Source: Streptomyces cellostaticus (lineage in GTDB: Bacteria; Actinomycetota; Actinomycetes; Streptomycetales; Streptomycetaceae). From it: a stretch of 64,000 nt of DNA. The stretch lies in NCBI RefSeq assembly GCF_001513965.1, contig NZ_KQ948041.1, forward strand, positions 52,211-116,210, written 5' to 3'. The notes beneath the pieces are model-generated. The model was not told where the DNA came from and ran no database searches. It saw only the letters and a program-made list of their open reading frames with translations. The position numbers were made by a program, and so were the translations under genes. Below, one piece after another: positions 48,965 to 57,874 of the stretch. Position 1 is the first letter of the stretch, and the number at the start of each line of letters is the position of its first letter.

Positions 48965-50637
48965 AGCAGGGCCTCCGGGATGTCCAGGTGGCGGGAGCGC
49001 AGCCATTCGCCGAGGGCCTTGGCCTGCGGGTCGAAGCGGTGCTGGGCGGCGACGCCCGCGCCGAGGATGCCTTCCACGACGAAGTTGAGGGCGCGGAGGC
49101 CGGGGAGCAGATGCCGGGTGACGGGCAGGTCCCGGCTTTCGGGGATCAGCTGCCGGAACCTTTCTGCGGTCAGCTCGTGCGCGAGCCACCGCCATGCCTC
49201 CTCCGACCGCGCCCACACACCTACGTTGGCGTTCCCGCCCTTGTCCCCGCTGCGGGCCCCCGCGACCAGCCCGAGGGGCGCCCGCCGAGTCGGTCCGGCC
49301 GGGAGGGGCTCGGGCAGGGGCGGCTGCGGTACGTCGTCCAGGGCACGTGTCTCCTGGGGCGGCGGCACAGGGATACGGCGTCCGTCGTGCAGTACGGCCA
49401 TATGGTCGACGGCGCCATGGGGCACGTACACATCCTCGAAGACCCCATAAGGCGCACCCTTTCCGGGCGGCGCCAGCACATGGAAGCCGGGGTAGCTGGC
49501 CAGCGCCAGCTCCACGGCGGCCCCGCTCAGCGCCCGCCCCACGACCTGCTGGTCCTGGTCCCGTACGACGAGCCGCAGCAGGGCGCTCGCCGTCTCCTCG
49601 GTGTCGGCGTCGGCCCGGTCGGTGCAGACCAGGTCCCACCGCACCTCGGCGGGCGGCGACTTGGCGAGCGCGTCGGAGAGCTGCTCGCGCACGAGGGCCG
49701 CCTTGGCCTCGATGTCGAGTCCGGTGAGGACGAAGACGACCTCGTTGCGGAAGCCGCCGAGCCGGTTGAGCCCGACCTTGAGCGTCGGCGGCGGAGCCTC
49801 CCCGCGCACGCCCTCGATCCGCACCCGGTCCGGTCCGTCCTGGCGCAGCCGTACGGTGTCCAGCCGGGCGGTGACATCGGGCCCGGCGTACCGGCCGCCG
49901 CCGGTCTCGTAGAGCAGCTGGGCGGTGACCGTGCCGACGTCGACGAAGCCGCCGGTGCCGGGGTGCTTGGTGACGACGCCGGTGCCGTCCGCGTGGATCT
50001 CGGCGAGCGGGAAGCCGGGGCGGCGTACGTCCCCCTCCCGGAAGAACGCGTAGTTGCCGCCGGTCGCCTGGGTGCCGCACTCCAGGACGTGCCCGGCGAC
50101 GACGGCGCCCGCGAGACGGTCGTACTCCCCGGGCTGCCAGCCGAAATGGGCGGCGGCGGGACCGGTGACGAGCGCCGCGTCGGTCACCCGGCCGGTGATC
50201 ACGACGTCCGCGCCGGCCCGCAGGCACTCGGCGATACCGAAGCCGCCCAGGTAGGCGTGGGCGGCCAGGGCGCCCGGGTGTGCGGCGGCCAGGTCGTCGC
50301 CCTCGACGTGGGCGACCCGGACCGGGATGCCGAGCCGGTCGGCCACCTGCCGTACGGCATCGGCGAGTCCGGCCGGGTTGAGGCCGCCCGCGTTGGTGAC
50401 GATCCGCACCCCGTGCTCGTGGGCGAGGCCCAGGCAGTCCTCCAACTGGCGCAGGAAGGTGCGGGCGTATCCGGCGGCCGGGTCCTTCAGGCGGTCGCGG
50501 CCGAGGATGAGCATGGTGAGTTCGGCGAGGTAGTCGCCGGTGAGGACGTCGACCTCGCCGCCGGTGAGCATCTCGCGCAGCGCGTCGGTGCGGTCGCCGT
50601 AGAAGCCGGAGAAGTTGCCGATGCGCAGCACCGTCAC
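48961..50637 (-). CDS. AtuA-like protein (DUF1446, acyclic terpene utilization), 558 aa
   Basis: Member of the AtuA/DUF1446 family found in terpene (citronellol/geraniol) catabolic clusters. Landmarks: VLRIGNFSGFYGDRTDALREML, LTGDYLAELTMLILGRD, RIVTNAGGLNPAGLADAVR, VITGRVTDAALVTGPAAAHFGW, HVLECGTQATGGNYAFF, and a C-terminal ~100-residue extension (GARSGDKGGNANVGVWARS). The biochemical role of AtuA is not settled. Its presence next to carboxylase subunits supports a geranyl/citronellyl-type or related branched acyl pathway. GTG starts and stops overlap both neighbours. Confidence 0.88.
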   Translation of the reverse strand: MTVLRIGNFSGFYGDRTDALREMLTGGEVDVLTGDYLAELTMLILGRDRLKDPAAGYARTFLRQLEDCLGLAHEHGVRIVTNAGGLNPAGLADAVRQVADRLGIPVRVAHVEGDDLAAAHPGALAAHAYLGGFGIAECLRAGADVVITGRVTDAALVTGPAAAHFGWQPGEYDRLAGAVVAGHVLECGTQATGGNYAFFREGDVRRPGFPLAEIHADGTGVVTKHPGTGGFVDVGTVTAQLLYETGGGRYAGPDVTARLDTVRLRQDGPDRVRIEGVRGEAPPPTLKVGLNRLGGFRNEVVFVLTGLDIEAKAALVREQLSDALAKSPPAEVRWDLVCTDRADADTEETASALLRLVVRDQDQQVVGRALSGAAVELALASYPGFHVLAPPGKGAPYGVFEDVYVPHGAVDHMAVLHDGRRIPVPPPQETRALDDVPQPPLPEPLPAGPTRRAPLGLVAGARSGDKGGNANVGVWARSEEAWRWLAHELTAERFRQLIPESRDLPVTRHLLPGLRALNFVVEGILGAGVAAQHRFDPQAKALGEWLRSRHLDIPEALL

Positions 50638-51428
50638 GCCGGGTCCCCCTTCGGCGGGCGGCCGGTGCCGGGCGGGCCCGCGAAGGCCTGGGCGAGGTCG
50701 AGCCAGCGGTCCGCGTCCGGGCCCTCGGCGTGGAGGGCGAGGTCGGCGCGGTGGGCGCGCTGGGTGACCAGGAGGCAGAAGTCGAGGGCGGGGCCGGTGA
50801 CGCGCTGTGCCGCGTCGAGCGGACCGTAGGTCCACAACGCGCCGGACGGGCCGGTCACCTCGACGCGGAACTCCTCTTCCGGAACGGGCAGGCCGCGTAC
50901 CCCGAAGGCGAAGTCCCTGGCCCGCACCCCGATGCGGACCACATGCCGGAGCCGATCGGTGGGTGGGCGCACCACACCCAGGGCGTCCGCGACATCCTGG
51001 CCGTGGGCCCAGGTCTCCATCAGGCGACCGGTGGCCATGGAGGCGGCCGACATGGGCGGCCCGAACCAGGGGAACCGGGCGCCGCTCGGTGCCGCCCGCA
51101 GCGCCCTGTCGAGCGCGGCCCTGCCCTCCCGCCACCGGGACAGCAGTTCGGCGGGCCGGAGCCGGGCGCCCTCCTCGGCGGCATCGTCCACGAACGCGTC
51201 CGGCGCCGTGAGCGCCTTCTCGGCGACCTCGCGGAAGCCGGCCTGGTCCGTGACGGCGAGCAGCGCGGCCCGGTCCGTCCAGTGCAGATGGGCGATCTGG
51301 TGGGCGAGGGTCCAGCGGGCGGCGGGGGTCGGCAGCGTCCACCGCTCCTCGCTCAACTCGGCTACGAGGCCGTCGAGTTGTTCGCTTTCCTCGCGCAGGT
51401 CGTCGAAGACGGGCGTCGGATCGGACAT
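50634..51428 (-). CDS. TIGR03084-family metal-binding protein (DinB/MDMPI-like), 264 aa
   Basis: Helical-bundle protein of the TIGR03084/mycothiol maleylpyruvate isomerase-like group: FDDLREESEQLDGLVAELSEE, WTLAHQIAHLHWTDRAALLAV (His residues likely ligate a metal), and GRLMETWAHGQDVADALG. A C-terminal domain has DAAQRVTGPALDFCLLVTQR. It is the first gene of the operon, coupled to the AtuA-like gene (GTGA). It may be a mycothiol- or metal-dependent isomerase in the pathway. ATG 51428 begins MSDPTPVFDDL; an upstream in-frame start at 51467 would cover the promoter dyad. Confidence 0.85.
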   Translation of the reverse strand: MSDPTPVFDDLREESEQLDGLVAELSEERWTLPTPAARWTLAHQIAHLHWTDRAALLAVTDQAGFREVAEKALTAPDAFVDDAAEEGARLRPAELLSRWREGRAALDRALRAAPSGARFPWFGPPMSAASMATGRLMETWAHGQDVADALGVVRPPTDRLRHVVRIGVRARDFAFGVRGLPVPEEEFRVEVTGPSGALWTYGPLDAAQRVTGPALDFCLLVTQRAHRADLALHAEGPDADRWLDLAQAFAGPPGTGRPPKGDPA

Positions 51429-51460
51429 GGGGCGAGCATGGCAGTGGCCACAGAAACAAT

Positions 51461-51472
51461 CAAGCACGCTTG
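51461..51472. promoter_or_regulatory. Dyad at the acyl-CoA operon promoter (CAAGC-AC-GCTTG)
   Basis: Perfect 5-base arms with a 2-base spacer in AT-richer surroundings (AAACAATCAAGC … GCTTGCATGAAATTG), 33 bases upstream of the operon's first ATG. It is a likely binding site for the TetR regulator encoded at the operon's end. Confidence 0.55.
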
Positions 51473-51543
51473 CATGAAATTGTCTTCCACGACTCCGGCT
51501 CCTGTCGGCTCCGGGGAGCGTGGCTTACGGCAAGGCCGGGCCG

Positions 51544-52506
51544 TCAGGCCTCCGGTGTCGCCACGTGGGCCTTGCCGCGGCGCACCTGGGTGCGGACCGC
51601 GCCGATGCTTGCGGCGATGACCAGGGCGATCGCCGCCGCCTCCGGGGCGGACAGGGACTGGCCGAGGAGCAGGAAGCCGGCCGTGGCGGCGATGGCCGGT
51701 TCCAGGCTCATGAGGATGGCGAAGGTGGAGGCGGGCAGGCGGCGCAGGGCCAGGAGTTCGAGGGTGTAGGGCAGGACCGAGGAGAGCAGGGCCACCGCCG
51801 AGCCGAGGGCAACGGTGGTGGGGTCGAGGAGGCGGGTGCCGGCCTCGGCGATGCCGAGGGGGAGGAAGAGAAGGGCCGCGATCGCCATGGCCAGCGCCAG
51901 GCCGTCCGCCTGGGGGAAGCGGCGGCCCGTACGGGCGCTGAAGACGATGTACGCCGCCCACATGGCGCCGGCGCCCAGGGCGAAGGCGACACCTGTGGGG
52001 TCGAGATTGCCGAAGCCTCCGCCGCCCAGCAGGAAGACGCCCGCGAGGGCGAGGCCCGCCCACAGTGCGTTGACCACCTGGCGGGAGGCCAGGACGGACA
52101 GCACCAGCGGGCCGAGGACTTCGAGGGTGACCGCGGCGCCCAGCGGGATGCGGGCCGCCGCGCAGTAGAAGAGGCCGTTCATCGCGGCCATGGCGATACC
52201 GAAGAGGGTCACCGTGCCCCAGTCGGTACGGGAGTGGCCGCGCAGCCGGGGGCGGCAGACCAGCAGGAGCACGAGGGCCGCCGCGAGCAGCCGCAGCGTG
52301 ACGACGCCCAGGGCGCCGGCCCGGGGCATCAGGGTGACCGCGAGGGCCCCGCCGAACTGGACCGAGATCCCGCCGATCAGCACCAGCCCGACGGGCCCGA
52401 GCGAGCCGAACCGGCGACCCGGGGTGCGCGGATCCGTCGGCGTGCCGGAGGGCACGGACGGTGCGGACGTCGAGGTGGCGGCACTGGAGGTGCTGACGGT
52501 GCTCAC
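51544..52506 (-). CDS. EamA/DMT-family (RhaT-like) exporter, 320 aa
   Basis: Drug/metabolite transporter superfamily permease of ten hydrophobic segments from residue ~36, after a Ser/Thr/Pro-rich cytoplasmic N-terminus. The two EamA halves show matching ends (LGPLVLSVLASRQVVNALWAGLALAG and MSLEPAIAATAGFLLLGQSLSAPE). Such proteins export amino acids or small metabolites. GTG start at 52506. Its upstream DNA holds TACATCAAGATGAACATG-like sequence resembling half of a MarR site, but no regulator gene follows. Confidence 0.85.
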   Translation of the reverse strand: MSTVSTSSAATSTSAPSVPSGTPTDPRTPGRRFGSLGPVGLVLIGGISVQFGGALAVTLMPRAGALGVVTLRLLAAALVLLLVCRPRLRGHSRTDWGTVTLFGIAMAAMNGLFYCAAARIPLGAAVTLEVLGPLVLSVLASRQVVNALWAGLALAGVFLLGGGGFGNLDPTGVAFALGAGAMWAAYIVFSARTGRRFPQADGLALAMAIAALLFLPLGIAEAGTRLLDPTTVALGSAVALLSSVLPYTLELLALRRLPASTFAILMSLEPAIAATAGFLLLGQSLSAPEAAAIALVIAASIGAVRTQVRRGKAHVATPEA

Positions 52507-52634
52507 GGGCGGTCCTGGGGCTGGCTCGGATCAGATCATGTTCATCTTGATGTACTACCGAGTCCAGGGTAATAGACCATCGTCAGGAGTGTGAACTCCT
52601 TATGGAACTGTCCTGGATGCTGAGATGCGCCGCA
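52507..52634. other. 128-base gap upstream of the DMT exporter gene
   Basis: Contains the exporter promoter, an AGGAGT-GTGA-ACTCCT inverted repeat at 52585-52600, and the 3' end of the ABC pseudogene. No gene is supported. Confidence 0.4.
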
Positions 52635-53721
52635 TCAGATGCCGGACCAGGGCTCCTCGTCCCGGAACAGGGGACGCCCGTCGGGAAGCTGGGGCCAGGC
52701 AGTGGCCTGGGCGGTGTGCGGGTCGTAGCCGTACGAGCCGTACCCGGGCGCGTACTCGTACACCGGCGTCGGCGCGGGCGGTGGCTCCTCCTCGAACAGC
52801 GGCAGCCGCAGCTCGCCCGTGTCCATGGACGCGTTGTTCTGCGAGCGGTGCAGCCGCGCATACGCCCCGCCCCGTGCGAGCAGTTCCTCGTGGCGACCGG
52901 TCTCGACGATCCGGCCGCGGTCCACGACGAGGATGCGGTCGGCGTCGGGGGCGAGGTTGAGATCGTGCGTGATCATGATCGTCGTACGGCCCGCCATCAG
53001 CCGGCGCAGCGGCTTGACCACCCGGCGGGCGGCCAGCCCGTCCAGGCCGGTGGTCGGCTCGTCCAGGACCAGCACCGGCGCGTCGCGCAGGATGGCGCGG
53101 GCGATGGCCAGGCGCTGGAGCTGGCCGCCGGACAGCCGGGCCGAGTTGGGGTCGACCCTGGTGTCGTAGCCGTCGGGGAGCCGGACGATGAAGTCGTGGG
53201 CGTCGGCCGCCCGTGCCGCCTCCTCGATCGCCTGGTCGCCGGCGCCGGGCCGGCCGCAGGCGTTGTTGGCGCGGACCGTGTCGTGCAGGACGAGGGTCTC
53301 CTGCGGCAGCAGGGTGACGTACGCGCGCAGGCGGGCCAGCGGGAAGTCCCGCAGGGGGACGCCGTCCAGCAGGATCTCGCCCGCGTCCGGGTCGTAGAAG
53401 CGGAGCAGGAGCTTGGAGACCGTGGACTTTCCGGCGCCGCTCGGGCCGGTGACGATCACCGGTTCGCCGGGGCTGACGGTGAAGGACAGGCCTTCGAGGG
53501 TCGTCCGGTCGGCGCCCGGATAGCGGAAGGAGACGCCCCGCACCTCGACCGTGCCGTCCGGGCGGCCGGTCCCGGTGCTGTGCCGGGGTCGGCGACCGAG
53601 GGCCTCACGTCCAGGATCTCGATCAGCCGCTCGGCGCCCGCCGTGGCAGCGGTGACCGTGAGCCCGAGCTGGGCCAGGCCGCGCACGGGCGGGTAGAGGA
53701 GCCGCCTTATGAGAGCGGTGC
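52635..53721 (-). pseudogene. ABC exporter remnant (ATPase domain only, frameshifted)
   Basis: The nucleotide-binding domain is intact: VRGVSFRYPGADRTTLEGLS, Walker A GPSGAGKSTVSKLL, signature LSGGQLQRLAIARA, Walker B VLVLDEPTTGLD, then a Pro/Tyr-rich tail. Upstream, the last membrane-domain piece (LLYPPVRGLAQLGLTVTAATAGAERLIEILDV) is in a different frame and joins near 53575-53590, so there is a frameshift. The remaining ~250 residues of the membrane domain are absent and the FemX-like gene ends right where they should be. It is therefore a truncated lipid/multidrug-type ABC exporter. A sequencing error could explain the frameshift but not the missing membrane domain. Confidence 0.8.
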
Positions 53722-54843
53722 TCAACGGCGGGCCATGTAGACGTCGAACGCCTTGTGCAGCAGCCGGTTGAGGGGGAAGTCCCACTCCCCCAGGTACTCC
53801 ACCGCCTCACCACCCGCGCCCACCTTGAAGCGGAGCAGTCCGAGCAGGTGGTTGGATTCCTCCAGGGTGTCGGTGATGCCCCGGAAGTCGTAGACGTGGG
53901 CGCCGAGTTCGTGGGCGTCGGTCATCATCCGCCACTGCATCGCGTTGTTGGGCTGGACCTCGCGCCTGCGGCTGGTGGAGGCGCCGTAGGAGTACCAGAC
54001 GTGGCCGCCGACGATCAGCATGGTGGCCGCGGCGAGCACCTCACCTTCGTGGTGGGCGAGGTACAGCCGCATCCGGTCGGGGTGCTCGGCGGCGAGCGCC
54101 GTCCACATGCGCTGGAAGTACGGCAGCGGGCGCGGGATGAACCGGTCGCGCTCGGCGGTCTCGGTGTAGAGGCCGTAGAAGACCGGCAGGTCCTCGTATC
54201 CCCCGCGTACGACCGTCACGCCCGCCTTCTCGGCCCTCTTGATGTTGCGCCGCCACTGCTGGTTGAGCCCGCGGTGGACGTCCTCCAACGACCGCCCGGC
54301 GAACGGTACTTGGCACACGTACCGGGGCTGCCCGGCGGCGAAGCCGTCCTCGCCGCCCGGCTCGGTCTGCCGCCAGCCCATGCGGCGCAGCCGCTCCGCG
54401 AGTCCCCCGGCGCCCGGCTCGTACGACGTCGCCTCCGCGTCCCGCAGCCGGTGCGCGTCCGGGTCGGCGATCGCGGCCTTGACCGCAGCGGGGCTCCACC
54501 GCCGCACGACGACGGGCGGTCCCATCTTCACCGAGAAGGCGCCGCGGCGCTTCAGGTGGGCGAGCATCGGTTCCAGCCAGGCCTCCAGGTCGGGCGTGTG
54601 CCAGTCGATGACGGGCCCTTCGGGCAGGTACGCCAAGTACCGTTTCACCTTCGGCAACGGCCGGAGCAGCACCAGCCCGGCACCGACCAGCCGCCCGTCC
54701 CGGTCGAACCAGCCCAGGCTCTCCGCCTGCCAGTCGGGCTTCACGTCTCCCCACGAGGGCAGCTGCAGATGGCTGGCCGAGGGCAGGGAGGCCACGAACG
54801 TCAGGTGCTCGGCGCGGGTGATGGGGCGCAGGGTGAGGGTCAT
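53722..54843 (-). CDS. FemX-like lipid II aminoacyltransferase (FemABX), 373 aa
   Basis: FemABX family protein with two GNAT-like domains: the first carries LGWFDRDGRLVGAGLVLLRPLP and LAYLPEGPVIDW; the second carries RGLNQQWRRNIKRAEKAGVTV, YGLYTETAERDRFIPRPLPYF and GITDTLEESNHLLGLLRFKVGAGG, the last two being family hallmarks. Streptomyces FemX adds the first glycine to the peptidoglycan stem peptide. Length and C-terminus (NRLLHKAFDVYM) are typical. It acts in the cytosol on lipid II. A decayed ABC exporter begins immediately downstream. Confidence 0.9.
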   Translation of the reverse strand: MTLTLRPITRAEHLTFVASLPSASHLQLPSWGDVKPDWQAESLGWFDRDGRLVGAGLVLLRPLPKVKRYLAYLPEGPVIDWHTPDLEAWLEPMLAHLKRRGAFSVKMGPPVVVRRWSPAAVKAAIADPDAHRLRDAEATSYEPGAGGLAERLRRMGWRQTEPGGEDGFAAGQPRYVCQVPFAGRSLEDVHRGLNQQWRRNIKRAEKAGVTVVRGGYEDLPVFYGLYTETAERDRFIPRPLPYFQRMWTALAAEHPDRMRLYLAHHEGEVLAAATMLIVGGHVWYSYGASTSRRREVQPNNAMQWRMMTDAHELGAHVYDFRGITDTLEESNHLLGLLRFKVGAGGEAVEYLGEWDFPLNRLLHKAFDVYMARR

Positions 54844-54886
54844 GCGCGGGACTCCTTGAGATCGCTGATCGCTTCAGCCTAGGAAG

Positions 54887-57718
54887 TCAGCCCGGTCCAA
54901 CCCCTGTGTCCTTCCCCGGTGTCTCCAGACCCTCCGCCAGCACCTCCGCCAAGTGCCGCCCCCGCACCCCGGCCAGTTGCTCCAGCTGCGTCCGGCACGA
55001 GAAGCCGTCCGCCAGGACCACCGTCCCCTCGGCCGCGTCCCGTACCGAGGGCAGCAGCTGTTCCTCCGCGCAGGCCTTCGACACCTCGAAGTGCCCTTGT
55101 TCGAAGCCGAAGTTGCCCGCGAGGCCGCAGCAGCCGCCGCTCAGCTCGCCGCTCAGGCCGGCGGACGCGCGCAGCCGGCGGTCGGCGCTGTCACCGAGGA
55201 CCGCGTGCTGGTGGCAGTGGGTCTGCCCGGCGACCGGGCGGTTCACGGCGGGCGGGGTCCAGTCGGGCGCATGTCGCTCAAGTGCCTCGGCGAAGGTGAG
55301 GACCGCCGAGGCCAGCCGGGTCGCACGCGGATCGTCGTGCAGCAGCTCGGGCAGGTCGGCGCGGAGGGCCGCCGCACAGCTCGGCTCCAGGACGACGACC
55401 GGAGCGCCCCTGCGCAGCACCGGTTCCATCAGGTCCAGCGTGCGGCGCAGCACCGTGCGGGCCCGGTCGAGCTGGCCGGTGGAGATGTAGGTCAGGCCGC
55501 AGCAGACCTGGCCGCCGAACGGCCGGGACGGCGGCAGCACCACCCTGAGCCCGGCGTCCTCCAGCACCCGTACGGCCGCCTGCCCGACCGAGGGCGAAAG
55601 GTGCTCGGTGAAGGTGTCGGGCCACAGGACGACCAGGTCTCCCGCAGTGCGCCGCTTGCGCCGCCGCCACCAGCGGCTGAACGGCTCCGGCGCCACCCGG
55701 GGGATCTCCCGCTCCGGCGCGATCCCGCCCAGCCGTTTCCCCAGCCGCGCGAACGGCCGCACGGCCGCGAGCCTGTTGAGCAACGGGGCCGTACGGGTCC
55801 GTGCCACCCACCGCAGCCACACCGGCAGCCACCCCATGGAGTAGTGGGCAGCCGGGCGGCGCCGTCCCTCGTAGTGGTGGTGCAGGAACTCGGCCTTGTA
55901 GGTGGCCATGTCGACGCCGACCGGGCAGTCCGAACGGCAGCCCTTGCAGGACAGGCACAGATCCAGCGCGTCCCGGACCTCCGTCGAGCGCCAGCCGTCG
56001 GTGACCAGCTCGCCCGCCAGCATCTCGTGCAGCAGCCGGGCCCGCCCGCGCGTGGAGTGCTCCTCCTCGCCGGTGGCCCGGAAGGAGGGGCACATCACGG
56101 CGGGCCCGGCCACCGTGCTCGTACGGCACTTGGCGACGCCGACGCAGCGGCGGACGGCGGCCCGGAAGTCGCCGCCGTCGGCCGGGTAGCCGAAGGCCAC
56201 GTCGACCGGGCGGGGGGGCAGGGCGGAGAAGCGGAGGTTGGTGTCCAGCGGGGCCGGGCGGACCAGCATGCCGGGGTTGAGGAGGTCGTCGGGGTCCCAG
56301 GCCGCCTTGGCCCGCTCGAAGAGCCGTACCGTCTCCTCGCCGTACATGCGCGGCAGCAGCTCCGCGCGGGCCTGTCCGTCGCCGTGCTCCCCGGACAGCG
56401 AGCCGCCATGGGCGACGACCAGGTCGGCCAGTTCCTCGGAGAAGCGCCGGAAGCGGCCGATGCCCGCCTCGGTGAGCAGGTCGAAGTCGATGCGGACGTG
56501 GATGCAGCCGTCTCCGAAGTGGCCGTACGGGGTGCCGCGCAGGCCGTGGGCGGCGAGCAGGGCGCGGAAGTCCCGCAGATAGGGGCCGAGCCGGGCGGGC
56601 GGCACCGCGCAGTCCTCCCAGCCGGGCCAGGCCTCGCTGCCGTCGGGCATGCGCGTCGCCGTACCCGAGGCGTCCTCGCGGATGCGCCACAGGGCCCGCT
56701 GGGCGGCCGCGTCCGTGACCACCAGGGAGTCGACGACGTCGGCCGCGCGGACGATCGCCTCCGCACGCGCGCGTGCCTCGGCCGCCGTCTCCCCGCCGGT
56801 CTCCACGAACAGCCAGGCGCCGCCCTTCGGCAGCCCGGCCCGCGAGCGCACCAGGTCGGCCGCCATGCCCTCCACCGTGAGCGGGCCGAGCGGCAGCAGT
56901 CCGGCGGCGGCCTCCGCTGCGGCGCTCTCGTCGCCGTACGCCAGCACCGCGAGGGCACGCGCGCGTGGGGCCTCGACCAGGCGCACAACCGCCTCCGTGA
57001 GGATGCCGAGGGTGCCCTCGGAGCCGCAGAAGGAGCGGGCGACGTCGGCGCCCTTCTCGGGCAGCAGGGCGTCCAGGGCGTATCCGGAGATCCGGCGGGG
57101 CAGGTCGGGGAAGCCGGTGCGCAGGCGGGCCAGCTCGCCCTCGGCCAGCTCGCGCAGCCCGTCCGGCGCCCCCGCCCAGTCCCGGCCGAGCCGCAGCCGC
57201 TGCCCGCGCGCGGTGATCACGGACAGCTCGCGGACACTGTCCGCCGTGGTCCCCCAGGCGACCGAATGCGAGCCGCACGAGTTGTTGCCGATCATTCCGC
57301 CGAGCGTGCACCGGCTGTGGGTGGACGGGTCGGGGCCGAAGCGCAGGCCGTGCGGGGCGGCGGCCTCCTGGAGGCGGTCGAGGACGAGTCCCGGCTGGAC
57401 GACGGCCGTGCGCGTGGCCGGGTCCAGCTCCAGCAGCCCGTTCAGGTGTCGGGTGAAGTCCAGCACCACGCCCGTGCCGGTCGCCTGCCCCGCGATCGAG
57501 GTGCCCCCGCCGCGCGCCACCACCGGAACCCCGCGGGCCCGGCACACCTCCAGCACCGCCGCCACGTCGTCGGCGTCCCGCGGGGCCACCACCCCCACCG
57601 GGACCCGCCGGTAGTTGGACGCGTCCATGGTCACGAGCGCCCGGGCGGTGACATCGAAGCCGACCTCACCCCGGACGACCCCGCGCAGCTCCGCCTCAAG
57701 GCCCGAGAGATCCGTCAT
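54887..57718 (-). CDS. FAD/Fe-S dehydrogenase (D-lactate/2-hydroxyacid dehydrogenase type), 943 aa
   Basis: A fusion of a FAD-linked oxidase and Fe-S/CCG domains. The FAD_binding_4 part covers about residues 30-215 (PVVARGGGTSIAGQATGTG; MIGNNSCGSHSVAWGTTADS). The FAD-oxidase C-terminal domain covers about 255-480 (HFGDGCIHVRIDFDLL; SGEHGDGQARAELLP). A ferredoxin-like motif CLSCKGCRSDCPVG follows near 590, with further Cys motifs and two CCG heterodisulfide-type domains (VCCGLTYISTGQ; GGCCGLAGNFGFEQGHFE). Such enzymes pass electrons from D-lactate, glycolate or D-2-hydroxyglutarate to the membrane. Because it is divergent from serC, a 2-hydroxyglutarate or phosphoglycerate-related role is possible. 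ATG 57718; ATG 57733 is the alternative. Confidence 0.9.
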   Translation of the reverse strand: MTDLSGLEAELRGVVRGEVGFDVTARALVTMDASNYRRVPVGVVAPRDADDVAAVLEVCRARGVPVVARGGGTSIAGQATGTGVVLDFTRHLNGLLELDPATRTAVVQPGLVLDRLQEAAAPHGLRFGPDPSTHSRCTLGGMIGNNSCGSHSVAWGTTADSVRELSVITARGQRLRLGRDWAGAPDGLRELAEGELARLRTGFPDLPRRISGYALDALLPEKGADVARSFCGSEGTLGILTEAVVRLVEAPRARALAVLAYGDESAAAEAAAGLLPLGPLTVEGMAADLVRSRAGLPKGGAWLFVETGGETAAEARARAEAIVRAADVVDSLVVTDAAAQRALWRIREDASGTATRMPDGSEAWPGWEDCAVPPARLGPYLRDFRALLAAHGLRGTPYGHFGDGCIHVRIDFDLLTEAGIGRFRRFSEELADLVVAHGGSLSGEHGDGQARAELLPRMYGEETVRLFERAKAAWDPDDLLNPGMLVRPAPLDTNLRFSALPPRPVDVAFGYPADGGDFRAAVRRCVGVAKCRTSTVAGPAVMCPSFRATGEEEHSTRGRARLLHEMLAGELVTDGWRSTEVRDALDLCLSCKGCRSDCPVGVDMATYKAEFLHHHYEGRRRPAAHYSMGWLPVWLRWVARTRTAPLLNRLAAVRPFARLGKRLGGIAPEREIPRVAPEPFSRWWRRRKRRTAGDLVVLWPDTFTEHLSPSVGQAAVRVLEDAGLRVVLPPSRPFGGQVCCGLTYISTGQLDRARTVLRRTLDLMEPVLRRGAPVVVLEPSCAAALRADLPELLHDDPRATRLASAVLTFAEALERHAPDWTPPAVNRPVAGQTHCHQHAVLGDSADRRLRASAGLSGELSGGCCGLAGNFGFEQGHFEVSKACAEEQLLPSVRDAAEGTVVLADGFSCRTQLEQLAGVRGRHLAEVLAEGLETPGKDTGVGPG

Positions 57719-57874
57719 GCGTCCAGGATGCATCCGCTCACGCACAGTCACCGCGACTTTTCCACAGCCCCGCACGATTCGTCGTACAACCTCACAAGTC
57801 CACAGTTCAGCGATCTTGTCTCATCGGACGGACACGGTTCCGTCCCGTTTCACCTGGGCGATACCCTCCGACTC
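57719..57874. promoter_or_regulatory. 156-base divergent promoter (FAD/Fe-S dehydrogenase / serC)
   Basis: Locally AT-richer near 57770-57830 and carrying promoters for both genes. No operator dyad of the types described elsewhere in the window is present. Confidence 0.45.

Noticed and set aside
52602..53696. A rightward 364-aa frame starting after a good ribosome-binding-like site
   Set aside because: It lies antisense to the intact ATPase motifs of the ABC remnant and has shadow-type composition.
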